DNA from: Leptasterias polaris
Taxonomy: Eukaryota; Echinodermata; Asteroidea; Forcipulatida; Asteriidae
NCBI GenBank assembly: GCA_037783415.1
Contig: JAZGTN010000089.1
Location: 1,798,001 to 1,862,000, forward strand
Direction of reading: 5' to 3'
Length of the DNA: 64,000 nt
Shown here: positions 44,301 through 54,210 of the stretch, in pieces
Numbering within the stretch: position 1 is the stretch's first letter
Layout of the letters: every line of letters begins with the position of its first letter
The notes under the pieces: model-generated
Told to the model about the DNA's origin: nothing
Seen by the model: only the letters and a program-made list of their open reading frames with translations
The model's database searches: none
Translations under genes and position numbers: made by a program

Positions 44301-47300
44301 AATTTAATTCTTTGACAGACTGGGAGCCAGTGAAGCTGTTTCAACACAGGTGTGATGTGATCATATTTACGTGTTTTAGATAATACCCGAGCAGCAGCGT
44401 TCTGGACATTTTGCAGTTTTTTGATAAGATGCTTGTTAATACCATAAAGCAATGAGTTTCCATTATCAAGCCTGGATGTAATGAAAGCATGTATAAGGAT
44501 AGAGGCAGACTTTTTATTGAGGACTTTACGAATGCTGCTAATGTTTCTAATATGGTAAAAAGCAGATTGACAAATTTTCTTCACATGGGATTCCATGCAC
44601 ATAGTGTTATCAAACATGATCCCAAGATTGCGAGCATTTGCAGATGATGTAACAGTAGCAGTGCCAATTTGCATCTGGTGATTGATTATTTTGTCTTGGT
44701 TATGTTTAGACGTTATTATGAGCAGTTCCGTTTTATCATCATTGAGTTTTAATTTATTATTGGTCATCCATGACTTTTGTGAAGCATTTTGTTTTGCCAC
44801 ATGTATACAACTCATCAAATTCAAAATACTTGTTGCAAGTTGAGTCAATAACTTGTTACTGAACAAAAACAGGTGATATTTGAATTTTTGTTGGGAGATA
44901 TTTTTACATCATGCAAAGAAAGCTTTTTCTAGATTTTCATTCTCTGCCTAAACAGAATAAACTTACTTTTTCCTAAATTCCAATTAATAGACGGTGCAAG
45001 TCTCGCGCGCATTCGAACTTCCGGGACCATAGTGGTCCCAACCATATGGAGTTTTACGTGGGCGAGATTTTGTTTCGTCAATTATTTTAGTTTAACATAG
45101 TTTATGACCTAGAAAAGTATACATGTTGTTGGGAATGTAGTACTAACTGATAACAAAATATGAAAGTAAAACCAATTCAACAATATAACGAAGAAAACCC
45201 AAGAAATAAACTTGACCTCAGCTTCCGGTTATTGCAAAAAATTAAGAATGTTGTGCTCGCCTCCGATCATAAAACTTACGTAAACGCTTGTTTTGGATGC
45301 GCGATTATAATCGCCAGATGCTGTAATTGCAAAGCAAACCCTTTTCATTGCAGTCTATGGTTGTTGAGGCGTCAGTATCCTCTTTAAACTGCGATACGGG
45401 TCCATTTAAGACCCGTTTGACCTTCACGAATCCGGGTAAGGGGTTTCTAAAAAGTTAACATGAAATAAGCATCCTTGTCCCAGAGTTTTTTTTTTTTTTT
45501 TTACCTAATATACACATTATTGTGATTTGTTTTTTCAAAAACTAAAACCTTTCATAAAATTGTAATGATTTTTTTTTTTTTTTCAGATTTTGTCGTGAGA
45601 TATAATTTAAAACAAAGATTTAATTTCAGAAATAAAAATGTTCTTCGTTTGACGTGTTTTCTCGTTCGGATACGCGCGAGACTTGCACAGTCTATTGTTT
45701 CCAGTTCTTTTTGTATTAACCACACCATAAACAGCTTGATATGCATCCATTTCATGACAAAGTCTCTAGTCTCCAAGAAACCAAGAATCTCAATGGTTTT
45801 AATTTCCCTAGGAACAAAATATTAGCATATTTTTTTATTCTATTGGAGTAAGCATTTATTTGAGCAACTGTGCATCGTGTAAACCCCACCATATTGATTC
45901 TTCTGAAACCCTTGTGACTGGCTTGACTACTTTGTTTGTGTACACCAGCGTAGACCTACTTATGTTGACTTTCTCCTTGCTCTAACATTCATTGGAGATA
46001 ATACCTAATTCCTAAGATTTTGCCGTCGTCATTAAGTGTCCAACAAAATGGAATACTTCATGCCGATCAGAAGCTGCATTTTGATCAAAATGAGGAGGAC
46101 GACAAGTGTAACAAGAACTCTAGAGGCAAACTAACGAAGAATTATTTGTGAATTTTGTACGTAAACTCATACCATCTAAACTGGCGGCTACAGCTACTGG
46201 CGGCTACAGCTACTTGTACAACTACGGAGTCCTTTATACTTCAACGCATGATGACGCCACGATCCAGCCGTAGTCATGATTGAAGCCGCCAGTTTTGATG
46301 TGGCTATATTAGCTCAAAAGCTGTCAGAATTTCCAGACATAAATAAACACATTCATGTTCACTTAAGTGTCAGATTTTTTAAGGTTCATGCAGGCTGTTA
46401 AAAAAGTTGAAAGATGAGGGTCAGCGAATTTCAATTATAATTTGGGGATCACCAAGGGGGGTGAAAGGATCCCCATTGGTAATGTTAAAAAAATCATGGC
46501 ACCCTTTGTTAGCTGGGGTGAGACCCCCTTAAATTTAGACACCTCTAATGCAAAGAATATAGTGTTTTTTACTGAAATTACCCTAAATTCTATCTTTACA
46601 GAAATGTGCTTTAAACTAAACCGATTTATACAATTTTTTGGTCATGTCTGTAGTGTTCTATATATAATAACATAGCATTTCTTAAATTTGCTTGTTTGGT
46701 TTAGAAATTATGCTAAGTGAACTTTTAAAATGGCATAAAAATGACATTTTTTCAATTACCAAAAACTTCCGAAATTACTGAAATTTGAAATCAATGTATT
46801 TTCTATATTCAGGCTAGTTCAGCATTGAAACTCACATTCGTAAGAGGTTATGTAGTGTACTTAAAGGATATTAAATCTAACATTTGGGTTTTTTCAAAAT
46901 TGTTGAGGTAGGGAATTTTGTATATGGGTCATATTTACCCTTATTTTTAAGCAATAAATCGTGTTTTCCAGTTTAATTGAGTTACCAATTCCTTTTTATT
47001 GATACTTTTGAGTTATAATAACTAAATAGATCAAAGCACCATGTTCTTTTACAGAAAAACACATTTTAATGATTTTGGAATATTCCATTCCTTGAAAGGG
47101 GGTTTTATCTAATTGTGCACAATACACCCTTCTATATTTATGCTGACGTCATATTTTAAGGGTCAAAGCGAGGCTGTGGGTGGTAGGCTTTTACACTGCA
47201 CCGTTCTGCTACATGAGTTTACCATCAGACATGAGCTTTTGGATGGATTTTGCGAGCGTCCGAAGGGCTGTATGGTCAAAATCAGAAACGAATGTAGTGT

Positions 47301-50300
47301 AAAAGCCTACCGCCCACAGCCTCGCTTTGACCCTTAAAATATCACGTCAGCATAAATATTAAGAAGGGCATACATGCTTCCTTTATAGCCATACATCATG
47401 ACAAAAACAATCTTTATTGTTAAAAATAATATTAGCTAAAGATTGGGCCACCCTGTACAGCATCAACAAAATGTTGTTTATAGCAATTTAATGGTATGTT
47501 CAAGAAAAATGTTCAGAGCCATTTTTTAAAGTCAACATATTGTACTGACAAATGTTCATAAATATTAGGGTTTTGGTTTTTTTAACTAAAGGGAGAAACT
47601 ATTCCACTATCACATTCTCAAGTCAGTGAATGCATGCAATGGTATATAGACGCTATAATCATGATGATATCAGAAACAGTTGCAGTTGTAATAGCATTTC
47701 GAACTTCTGATCTATAATACTTTTGGGACCTATGACATAACAAAATCAGTTTGACCTGTTGTTATACCTTTTTATATTTCTAAAACAATTATTTCTGATA
47801 ATACACTGTACTCTGTTAATTATAAGCCTTTTGTATTTTGGAACGTGCTAATCGTCATGATGATAACCTGTGTTGATAATGATAACATAATTGCACGTTT
47901 CAATGTTTGTATTATTTAGTTACATTGTTGGTTTTATTACTGCAAAGTGGAAGGCTTACGATATGATGATTATGTCTTGTCTTCGGAGCCACCTTTGTTG
48001 GTACAAGTACTATGTACATTGACCAACAAGACTTTTCAGTACTTTGATGAAACTGTCTTTGCGCGTTTCAGGTCCTTCAACTTTCAATCCAAAGTTTTCA
48101 CACAGATCTTTCAATTCATTTATGCGTTTCGATTTACCTTTGCCCTGTGTAATTAGAGTACAAACATTGATATCACCAAACATGATTGGATGGGAAATGT
48201 CTATTTCAGCATAAACTGATTTGCGAAGTCTTTCTTCGTTCTCTGAACTTTCCCCAAGTATGAAAGTCTTTTTCACTCGAATCGTCAGTTCTAAATGAAC
48301 AAGTCATTTTTGACCTAACAATCCAGAAAATAACACTGAAAATTCACTATATAAGTATAAACCTCACTTGTAATGACGAGCTGGCAGCTATGTGTGATTC
48401 CACAGCAGTCTGCTCAAGTGACCGACTAAAGCCAGTGCATAAAATAGCGCCACCAAGTGATTGACTAAAGCCAGTGCAAGGGCACAATATAGTGATTCTC
48501 CACAAAAACTTGTAATATTAATTTGATTAATTTCAGTTGAGGAAATAAAAAAAAATGATAAAATAGAAGAAAAAAAGACAGTAATGGTTTTAGCCACAAA
48601 TTTCAAAGGCCTACTAATAACGCGATTTTTTGCCCATATAGCATCAAAACACCATTATACATGAAATGGTTAAGGTCCATTTTTGTATTTTACTTTTATG
48701 TAAATAAAATATATTTGATATGATCCTAATTGTTCAACTTGATTGCAAAATAAATGAAATTTATTTTAAAATCATGTTTTTTTAAAGTAAAGTCTAACTT
48801 GTTGCAAATTTTACAAAGCACAAAAAGACAAATACTTCAAGACCTCTCACTCAAGAACAAAATAAAAACCCACACTGTTGAAAGCATAGGGATATTGCTG
48901 AAGGGTGTGCAATGTGTTGTTATAAAGGACATTTGGAAAATAGCCTGAATATAGAAAATAATCGAATTCAAAATAGGGCAAAATTTCACATTTTTCCCAT
49001 TTTTGAAATTTTGTAAAATGGGGTAATTTGGTGTAACAAAAAAATAATGTTGCTAAAGTAGTAAGCATCTGTACTGTTGTGTGTGCAAGCACAAAGGTAT
49101 GCACATTGAAAATATTTTTGTTTGAGATCAATTGGTTGCTTAGTTTTTCTGTAGTAACTTCTGTAAGTTCGACGTAAAACTGTTTTTAAGCTCCTTCTTG
49201 TACATGATTTTGGGTTCATTTTTAGGGGGTACCATTATTTTCCTGAGGGGGTACTGCAGATTTTTTAAATATCATTTTTGTAAATAGTCTTCATAGTACA
49301 TCAAAGTTGCAAAATATAATTGGATTTCGCCGACCTCCATCTTTCACACCTGCATGACCCTTAAAAAATCTTACACTTAACTGTTGATGTGAATGTAACA
49401 GCATCTGGTATAACCAATACAACCGAAGCTGTCTTCACAAGATGCTTGTGATTTGATTTACGCCTGGTTTTTAGACTTCATGAGAATGTTAAAAAGTTTA
49501 ACTGTTTAGAGCACCCTGTAAATGACCTTTGCTAATGTTTAATTTCCAACAAATGACTCCGTCTTTAGAACCTCTATAAATAATTCTACAACCAGTAGCA
49601 ACCTGATGCGCCAACTAGGCGCCAAAACCAGTCAGATTCCCTCCCTTCTTTTCCCAACTATGAGCATAATCTTTAATACTTAACAGAAATTTGACAGAGC
49701 AGGGGAACAGATTATTTTGCCACGAAGGTCTTGCCTTCTGAAGGAGCTTCGTTCCCCGAGTGACCTTTGAGTGTCTTATGCGAATCGTTTTTTTCTCAGA
49801 GTAAGGGGCTGCGGCTCTTAAATTTGTCGCCAACAAAATTGACCGTACGAAAGATACATATTCCCATGGATATCAAAGCAGCATTTTGATTGACTAGTAG
49901 CCAGGAGAGGGAGTATTTCACTGATCCTGATCATTCTGACAAATACTGAAAAATGAGTAAACCATAACCGCCCTGTTGTTGGAAAATGTCTACCAACATG
50001 TACGTCAAAAGACCAAGACAAATTTCTTCTTGGATAGTAAGAATTTCATCGAAGCTGGTGTATTGAATGATAAGATACGTAGACGAGGCGTGTGAGTATA
50101 GTTATAAATACTGTTTGATAAAAAAAAAATCAACTAATGGAAAGCAATTTGTTTTCATAACTTAACACACATGTAATTCTTAAATGAAGTATTTTGCAAG
50201 TAAGTTAATCATGTAACCCTATTCTACATTGGCTCACAGTGAAAGAGTGCATTCAATTCCAAATATTGGTGTATGTTATTGTTTATAAATTATGCTTAAA

Positions 50301-52398
50301 TGGACATGCACCAGCATATATCTTGCATCATGTTTTACTTTTTAAAGTCAAACTAGGGCTGGACTTCGCTCAGCATCAAACAACATCTGTCTTGCTGAAA
50401 ATAAACCAAGCAGCTAATATATCCAATCTGCTGCCTACATATCCTTTTCTTTAGCCAAGGGCGTCGATCGCTACTGAAAAGTAGGGGGGACGGGCGAGCG
50501 AGTCTTGACAAAATACATCTTACATTATTTGCACCCCACACCATTACTTTTACATTTAATTTCTGTGTTACACTTTTTGTTCCCTATTTTTTGTTTGACC
50601 AGGAGGCGAGTTACAGGGGGTGATAATTTTAACAATAACATCATCCGAAATGGTGTTTGGGCCTGGGTTTCCCTTATGTAAAACCGAGATTCTACCAAAT
50701 ACAAACATGCTCCTGGAGTCCGGCGTTTATCGTGTCAGCTTGAAGTTCTTCAAAAAAAACAAAATACTGCTTCTTCAACAAATCTTGTCATGGCCCAAAC
50801 TGCTCCTATTTATTTTAATGGATTTTACTACATTTTGTGCATTGTGCGATGGTAAAAAAATGTAACACATTTGCACGTGCGCGCACACACAGACATCCTT
50901 TGTGGAGGGATGTGTACCGTACATATACATTATAGCATACACAAACGACGCATAACTTGAATGCTAACAAGGTATGTAAGCGGGATTTTGGCGTTCATGT
51001 CTTGGACGAAACTTGTCGTCTATTGTCTGTATTAGAAACGGAAATAGACCCAAAATACCATTCTGCGCATGGTCCATCAGAACAAAAGATGAAAATAAAG
51101 AAAACATTTCACCGTTTGTTCGCTATACTTTTATTTGAACAAAAATTGTAATGAAATATTAAATCTAGAAAATGGTGTATATTTTTATATGTTGTTGCAT
51201 ATTTCTAATGAACAGTCAATCAAAAAGTGGGGGGGGGGACATCTGATATGCTGTCCCCCCCAGTCTAAAAAGTGGGGGGGGGGGGGGGACATGTCCCCCC
51301 CGTCCCCCGTCCCCCACCCATCGACGCCCTTGTCTTTAGCCACTCCATAAACAACATTCTCATCACCATACGCACCTCAAATTCAAAGAATGCACTTTTA
51401 AAAAATGTTTTCAATAGATGCCGTTTTTGAAATCCTTTTTTTTTTTCTTTTTTTTATATTTGCAATGCTGTTGTCCGTTTGCTAATGCGCTGTAGTCTGA
51501 ATGAAATGGCACAGTTGTTTTGTAAGATTTCACCGGTCTGAAGCTTTGAGGTTGGAAACATAAGAAAGATAAACTTGCATTATGAAACATTGTGAAACAT
51601 TATGAAACATTGTTTGTGTAGAAAGTAAACATTTGTTATGTGGAAAGTTGTGCATTAAAGTAGTAAGAAAATGTCACAAAAGCAATTGAAAATAAAGAGA
51701 GTGTGCCTCGAAGTCAAGAATGGTAGACTCTCAGAAGAAAATAATAAAAATGTATTCTGTAACATTAAATAATCTTCAAGTAACAGACCACAATGGAAAC
51801 TGACTGAGCAAATTTTATATCATTTTGGGTTGAACAAAGAAAAATTGCCTAGAGCGGGACTTGAACTTGCGACCTCTGTAGTAGCGTGCCGGCGCTATAC
51901 TGGTAGAGCTTAGTTGGTAGAGGGACGGTATGTTAGTTCGTCGGTCACAGATCAACCCCAAAACATTAAATAATCTTGTGTTAGGTAAAATGCATGAGGG
52001 TAAAAGGATGAACTTGAAATTCAAAATAGAATTCCGGTTGTTACTTACCACGATTTTTATATCATAGAGGGGAATAGGAAATGTGTTTTCTCCCTTGACT
52101 CTCCACAAGACCGGAGTGGCAGAGTTCAATACGAATACAAGGGCTCGTGCAAAAATGCCTCCCTGCTTTGATTTAAAATTGAAGTCTATAGTATTCTGAG
52201 GGTTTAACTGCGAAGATGAAGTAGAAAATGGTGGTGACGTTGACGAGCGTAGATTTATAATGTGGACCTCTGGGTCTTGGCTGCGGGGCGAAGCAGCGAC
52301 GCAACCTGATAAGCAAGACATAGGCTGTTCGCTGTAAGCATGCACACTATGTAGACTTGTTAGTTGCTTTGGCTCACACATCTGGCTGCATGTTATAC
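32067..52398 (-). CDS. TGFBR3: TGFBR3 / betaglycan (TGF-beta type III co-receptor), 12 exons, signal-peptide exon not found
   Basis: Betaglycan is a single-pass cell-surface co-receptor presenting TGF-beta-family ligands (family knowledge). Exons in transcription order: 52398-52049, 41711-41537, 39761-39445, 38737-38575, 37808-37540, 37245-37075, 36255-36065, 35231-35048, 34461-34323, 33380-33327, 32725-32624, 32323-32067. Phases agree throughout and give 789 residues from the first complete codon; human is 851 with its signal peptide. Residues 1-334 form the two-part orphan domain: PEVHIINLRSS and VFVLNSATPVLWRV in the first half; GCQMQE, EFHIILLHAGSG, VTWRVQTGL, then GLLAWAATREWPVTSFT in the second. 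A ZP domain follows (about 355-605) with IKCQRGGIQIRI, MMLRDRSCG, TVPINCKY and RFSFEVPDSVFG. The transmembrane segment is about 672-700, followed by GALWFIHTHTG, nearly identical to vertebrate betaglycan at this point. The tail contains a tandem IPNG repeat and ends in PEDV. Endoglin is the alternative, but the full-length orphan domain and tail favour betaglycan. The 5' exon may lie in 52.4-64 kb or beyond. Confidence 0.92.
33478..33667. mobile_element. GCTTAG-type palindromic element in a TGFBR3 intron
   Basis: Ends GGGCCTAATTTCATAAAGCT and GCTTGATGAAATTTGGGAC. It lies 97 bases 5' (on the transcript) of exon 33380-33327. Confidence 0.75.
35299..35436. mobile_element. Inverted-repeat element near TGFBR3 exon 35231-35048
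   Basis: AATTTGCGGTGACACCATGA and CATGGTGTCACCACAAATT are inverted copies about 100 bases apart. The interior has GTGGTTCTGAGAAGAACC, itself a small palindrome. Confidence 0.6.
35720..35945 (+). mobile_element. tRNA-derived SINE (GTTAATC head), plus orientation
   Basis: TAGCTCAACTAGTAGAGCAC and GCACGTTAATCCAGAGGTCG form the tRNA-like part at about 35852-35905. The upstream body includes GGCTATACGGCAGTTACAGG. It lies in the TGFBR3 intron between exons 36255-36065 and 35231-35048. Confidence 0.6.
37915..38150. mobile_element. Rearranged copy of the GTTAATC-head SINE
   Basis: Two partial copies face each other: CAAAGGGAAACTGACTGGCT on the left and the tRNA-like GATAGCTCAGTCCGCAGAGT followed by TTTTCTTTGTTCAACCCACA on the right. 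The phrase AGAGTGGGACTGGAACT is duplicated at their junction. Confidence 0.55.
38935..39090 (+). mobile_element. Degenerate tRNA-headed SINE fragment
   Basis: It keeps GTGCACCAGACATAAGTGCG, a decayed B box and ATGGGATGTTAAGCCGTAGG, the conserved block of the SINE body. An inverted fragment of the same head lies at about 39237-39300. Both are in a TGFBR3 intron. A further head fragment of this family is at about 3905-4015. Confidence 0.55.
39741..40335. repeat. Tandem array of about 62-bp units copying a TGFBR3 intron-exon boundary
   Basis: The real acceptor of exon 39761-39445 and its first 21-26 coding bases are repeated upstream. The CCTGCC-type boundary recurs at 39761, 39823, 39886, 39946, 40006, 40068, 40135 and 40202 (spacing 60-67), with decayed units near 40268 and 40331. 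Read on the minus strand each unit offers GGCAG|GCATCAAAACTCC or a close variant. Confidence 0.85.
40701..40828. mobile_element. 128-bp foldback MITE with TA on both sides
   Basis: Two arms of about 50 bases pair almost perfectly (TTGACTGCTT ... GGTTAAAACTACGACTCCCG and inverse), around a short GC-rich loop. TA flanks both ends. It lies in a TGFBR3 intron. Confidence 0.75.
41172..41487 (-). mobile_element. tRNA-Leu-headed SINE, minus orientation
   Basis: The inverse B-box region (CTCAAACCCACACTCTGCTA) and CCAGAGCTTGAGTCCAGTGA near the right end place the tRNA-like head at about 41487. The body includes GCTTTACGTCCCATCCGAAG. It lies just 5' of TGFBR3 exon 41711-41537 on the genomic map and has the same orientation as that gene. 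Confidence 0.75.
43310..43672. mobile_element. TIR element inserted into a palindromic repeat
   Basis: It starts AAAGGCAAAGTATACCTTCG and ends in an inverse-like CCAAAGGTGTACCCTCCCTT. The centre contains CAATCTGAGAAATGTTTCAT and its inverse, as in the copies at 1232-1745. The halves of a GCTTAG-type palindromic element lie on either side (43158-43309 and 43673-43694), so this element is the younger insertion. Confidence 0.65.
43806..43834 (-). repeat. (TTA)n 3' tail of the LINE
   Basis: About nine TAA units on the plus strand (TTA on the LINE strand) follow the minus-strand LINE 3' end, as expected of L2/CR1-type elements ending in short microsatellites. Confidence 0.8.
44024..44866 (-). mobile_element. 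CR1/L2-type LINE fragment: open 280-codon reverse-transcriptase C-terminus
   Basis: This uninterrupted frame covers the C-terminal part of a non-LTR reverse transcriptase. It includes WMTNNKLKLNDDKTELLI, NARNLGIMFDNTM, ITSRLDNGNSLLYGINK, KQLHWLPVCQRIKFKI, NDRAPPYLKEIL and RAFSVSAPTLWNSLPLHIR, the usual block order of CR1/L2-group elements. The catalytic FADD region and endonuclease are missing, so it is 5'-truncated. The 3' end is an AT-rich trinucleotide tail at 43807-43833. The lack of stops suggests a fairly recent insertion, inside the large TGFBR3 intron and in the same orientation as the gene. Confidence 0.85.
44988..45694. mobile_element. TA-flanked TIR element (family with GTGCAAGTCTCGCGC ends)
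   Basis: The left end GACGGTGCAAGTCTCGCGCG and the inverse of the right end agree at 19 of 20 bases. TA lies on both sides (44988-44989, 45693-45694), the Tc1/mariner-type target. Related copies: 22291-22813 and the shorter 28720-28957. No transposase frame is present. Confidence 0.75.
46170..46310. mobile_element. Copy of the 140-bp GGCGGCTACAGCTA palindromic MITE
   Basis: CTAAACTGGCGGCTACAGCT is repeated in direct order at the left, and the inverse GAAGCCGCCAGTTTTGATG closes the right. The middle has ATACTTCAACGCATGATGAC, the inverse of the central block of 52465-52604. Confidence 0.65.
47113..47376. mobile_element. Inverted-repeat element with arms of about 80 bases
   Basis: GTCAAAGCGAGGCTGTGGG and GTAGGCTTTTACACT on the left recur inverted on the right, around a loop of about 90 bases. 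No coding frame. It lies in the large TGFBR3 intron. Confidence 0.7.
48010..48276 (-). other. Unassigned 88-codon open frame with protein-like composition
   Basis: The frame reads like real coding sequence: SENEERLRKSVYAEIDISHP, GKGKSKRINELKDLCENFGL, VEGPETRKDSFIKVLKSL. I do not recognise the family. The alternating charged helix could be a SAP-like or small helical domain. It lies inside the large TGFBR3 intron among repeats, so a transposon or retrocopy remnant is as likely as an exon. No clear splice sites were matched. Confidence 0.3.
50224..51420 (+). pseudogene. Second LINE 3'-end fragment, split by a hAT-type insertion
   Basis: On the plus strand 50224-50455 reads LHWLTVKECIQFQILVYV, then NGHAPAYILHH, the block before the end of CR1-like reverse transcriptases. 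After the insertion 50456-51332, the frame-like ITIRTSNSKNALLKNVFN at about 51365-51420 is the expected continuation. Frames are broken, so this is a decayed copy. Confidence 0.65.
50456..51332. mobile_element. Non-autonomous hAT-type transposon with 8-bp target duplication
   Basis: The ends are inverted copies of CAAGGGCGTCGAT, and TCTTTAGC is repeated exactly on both sides (50448-50455 and 51333-51340). An 8-bp duplication with CA...TG termini is the hAT signature (family knowledge). No transposase domain is visible in the 877 bases. Near the right end are long G and C runs (51224-51310). Confidence 0.8.
51775..51960 (-). mobile_element. GTTAATC-head SINE copy, decayed head
   Basis: GTAACAGACCACAATGGAAA and TTTTGGGTTGAACAAAGAAA match the family flank. 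The tRNA-like head from about 51858 is rearranged after CGTGCCGGCG. It lies just 3' (on the transcript) of TGFBR3 exon 52398-52049. Confidence 0.55.
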
Positions 52399-52464
52399 CT
52401 ACATAGGAAAGAAAGGAGGAGAATTACTCAAATAGAAACGGTTCAAACAATGGATTCAAACTTA

Positions 52465-52604
52465 GGCCGTGTCTAAACTGGCGGCTACAGCTATGGCTAC
52501 GGCTAGATTTCTATGTCATCAAGCATTGAAGTATAGTGCGTCCTTAGCAACACCCTTAGCAACAGCCACAGTCTTAGCTGCAGTCACCCGTTTCAGATAC
52601 GGCC
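52465..52604. mobile_element. 140-bp palindromic MITE with TTA on both sides
   Basis: GGCCGTGTCTAAACTGGCGG opens it and CAGATACGGCC closes it; TTA flanks both ends (52462-52464, 52605-52607), a PIF/Harbinger-type 3-bp target. Relatives: 2363-2493, 38412-38552, 46170-46310. Confidence 0.7.
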
Positions 52605-52708
52605 TTACAAGACATTTCTTGGTTTTACTGTTTGTTGTATTATCATATCTTGTTAAGCACAAGAGCCAATGCACTTTCTGTTGTATATTATGGATAGCAA
52701 TAAACCAA

Positions 52709-52768
52709 ATCAATCAATCAATCAATCAATCGATCGATCGATCGATCGATCGATCGATCGATCAATCA
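52709..52768. repeat. (ATCA)n-(ATCG)n-(ATCA)n microsatellite
   Basis: AATC/ATCA units change to an uninterrupted run of about eight ATCG units and then back. The central run is self-complementary and carries a GATC site every 4 bases. Confidence 0.9.
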
Positions 52769-54029
52769 AAGAACAACCTGGGCCAAAAAGAACAATGAAG
52801 AGCCAATTTGAGAATGTGGTCATTCCATAAAGCAATGAAAATACTTTTACTTCATTGATATTTCTCAGTGGATGAAAATTGTCCCTCATCAGCCTTTTAT
52901 CAGGGCTTGAATTTGGGAGAAAACGCACAAGACTGCAGGGCTTGTAGCTCAAAACTTTTATTGGACCCAAAAATTTGACACAAGACCAGAATCAAATGAG
53001 AAAACAAATCTACAGTGTCAAAAATAAACTGTACTTTATGAACAAGCACAAAAAGAAGATTTATCTCAATTGTCTTATGGTTAAAACTTACGTAAAACGG
53101 AATTGAAAGATATCTATTGAACTAAAAGTAAACATAATTTTAAAAATTAAACATGGTATGAGGTATTAGTCTTCACAGATTCATCAACGTCAGACTTGTC
53201 CAGTTGCAAGTTTACTGGCCCGACGCCATAAACCACTGTTAATTTCGAGCCCTGTATTAAAAGTTACTCCTTCAATTAAAATTGTACACCAACCACATTG
53301 TTTTCCCAAGCAACTTCCAAGTACAACAAGGGCTATAAATAACACAAGATAAAAACGTTTCTCAGAAATCGAAAGAACCGTGACTTTCTACTATATTTGG
53401 GCACAGGTTTGTCTGTAAGAAATATTCACGCACAATTTATTGTCAATTTTTTGTTTACATTGTTGACTTTTAATGTTTAGTGCATAAGACTTTCTGCATA
53501 CTCATCCGTCTAAAACAAAGACTCCCTCAAAATACATTCCATGTTTACACACGACAAAAATGTAATTGGCTGGCGTTGACATACATACGCCAATGCTGTG
53601 TATGTTTAAAATCTGAAAAATGCAAGATAGCCATCAAGGGATGCTCAGCTGTGCTTGACGCTGTAGAACTTGGTGAGTTTGTTTGGGAATCGTCCCTTAA
53701 GCATAAAATTACAATTATTGTTTGTTTATGTTGAGGAGTGAATACAGGGGGATGGTGATTCTATTCCACCTGTCAGTAAAATAGGTCAAGTATTTAAACT
53801 AACGATCATGGACATGTTCCTTAAAGGAGCACTCCGATAATACTGTGTGGTCTTGTCATTAAAATTTCAGTAACTGACAAGGTTAATCCTCACATTCCAG
53901 AGTCCTTCAAAATCATTCAGAGATTTGGGCGAGTTGACATTCATCTGTTGGAGGTTCATCTGACATTCATCTGTTGGAGGTAGTGGAGATCCAACAAAAG
54001 CAGTTCGTTTGAAAATCTGAGTAAATTAG

Positions 54030-54210
54030 TATCTTACATAACTCATTAATTGGTTTTGAAGGATTGAGGCAGTAGGGATCTTACATAAACTCATATCAGT
54101 TGATTATGGAGGATTGAGGCAGTAGAAATACTACATGTACCTAAACTCACATTGGTTGATTCTGGAAGATTGAGGCAGTAGGAACCCTAAATAAACTCAT
54201 ATCAGTATCA
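54030..54210 (+). repeat. Tandem repeat of about 60 bp, three to four units
   Basis: GGATTGAGGCAGTAG recurs at about 54060, 54111 and 54167 (as AGATTGAGGCAGTAG), each followed by ATAAACTCATATCAG or a variant. A shorter direct repeat of ACATTCATCTGTTGGAGGT precedes it at 53938-53980. Confidence 0.8.

Larger units (their letters stand above)
41712..52048. other. TGFBR3: Large TGFBR3 intron
   Basis: This 10.3-kb intron separates the first visible extracellular exon from the rest. It contains palindromic and TIR elements, the CR1/L2-type LINE end, the hAT-type element nested in a LINE fragment, the unassigned frame 48010-48276, and a poly-G run at about 42761. I see no host exon within it. Confidence 0.7.

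Noticed and set aside
52598..52798. Frame with SIDRSIDRSIDQS repeats
   Set aside because: Translation of the ATCA/ATCG microsatellite.
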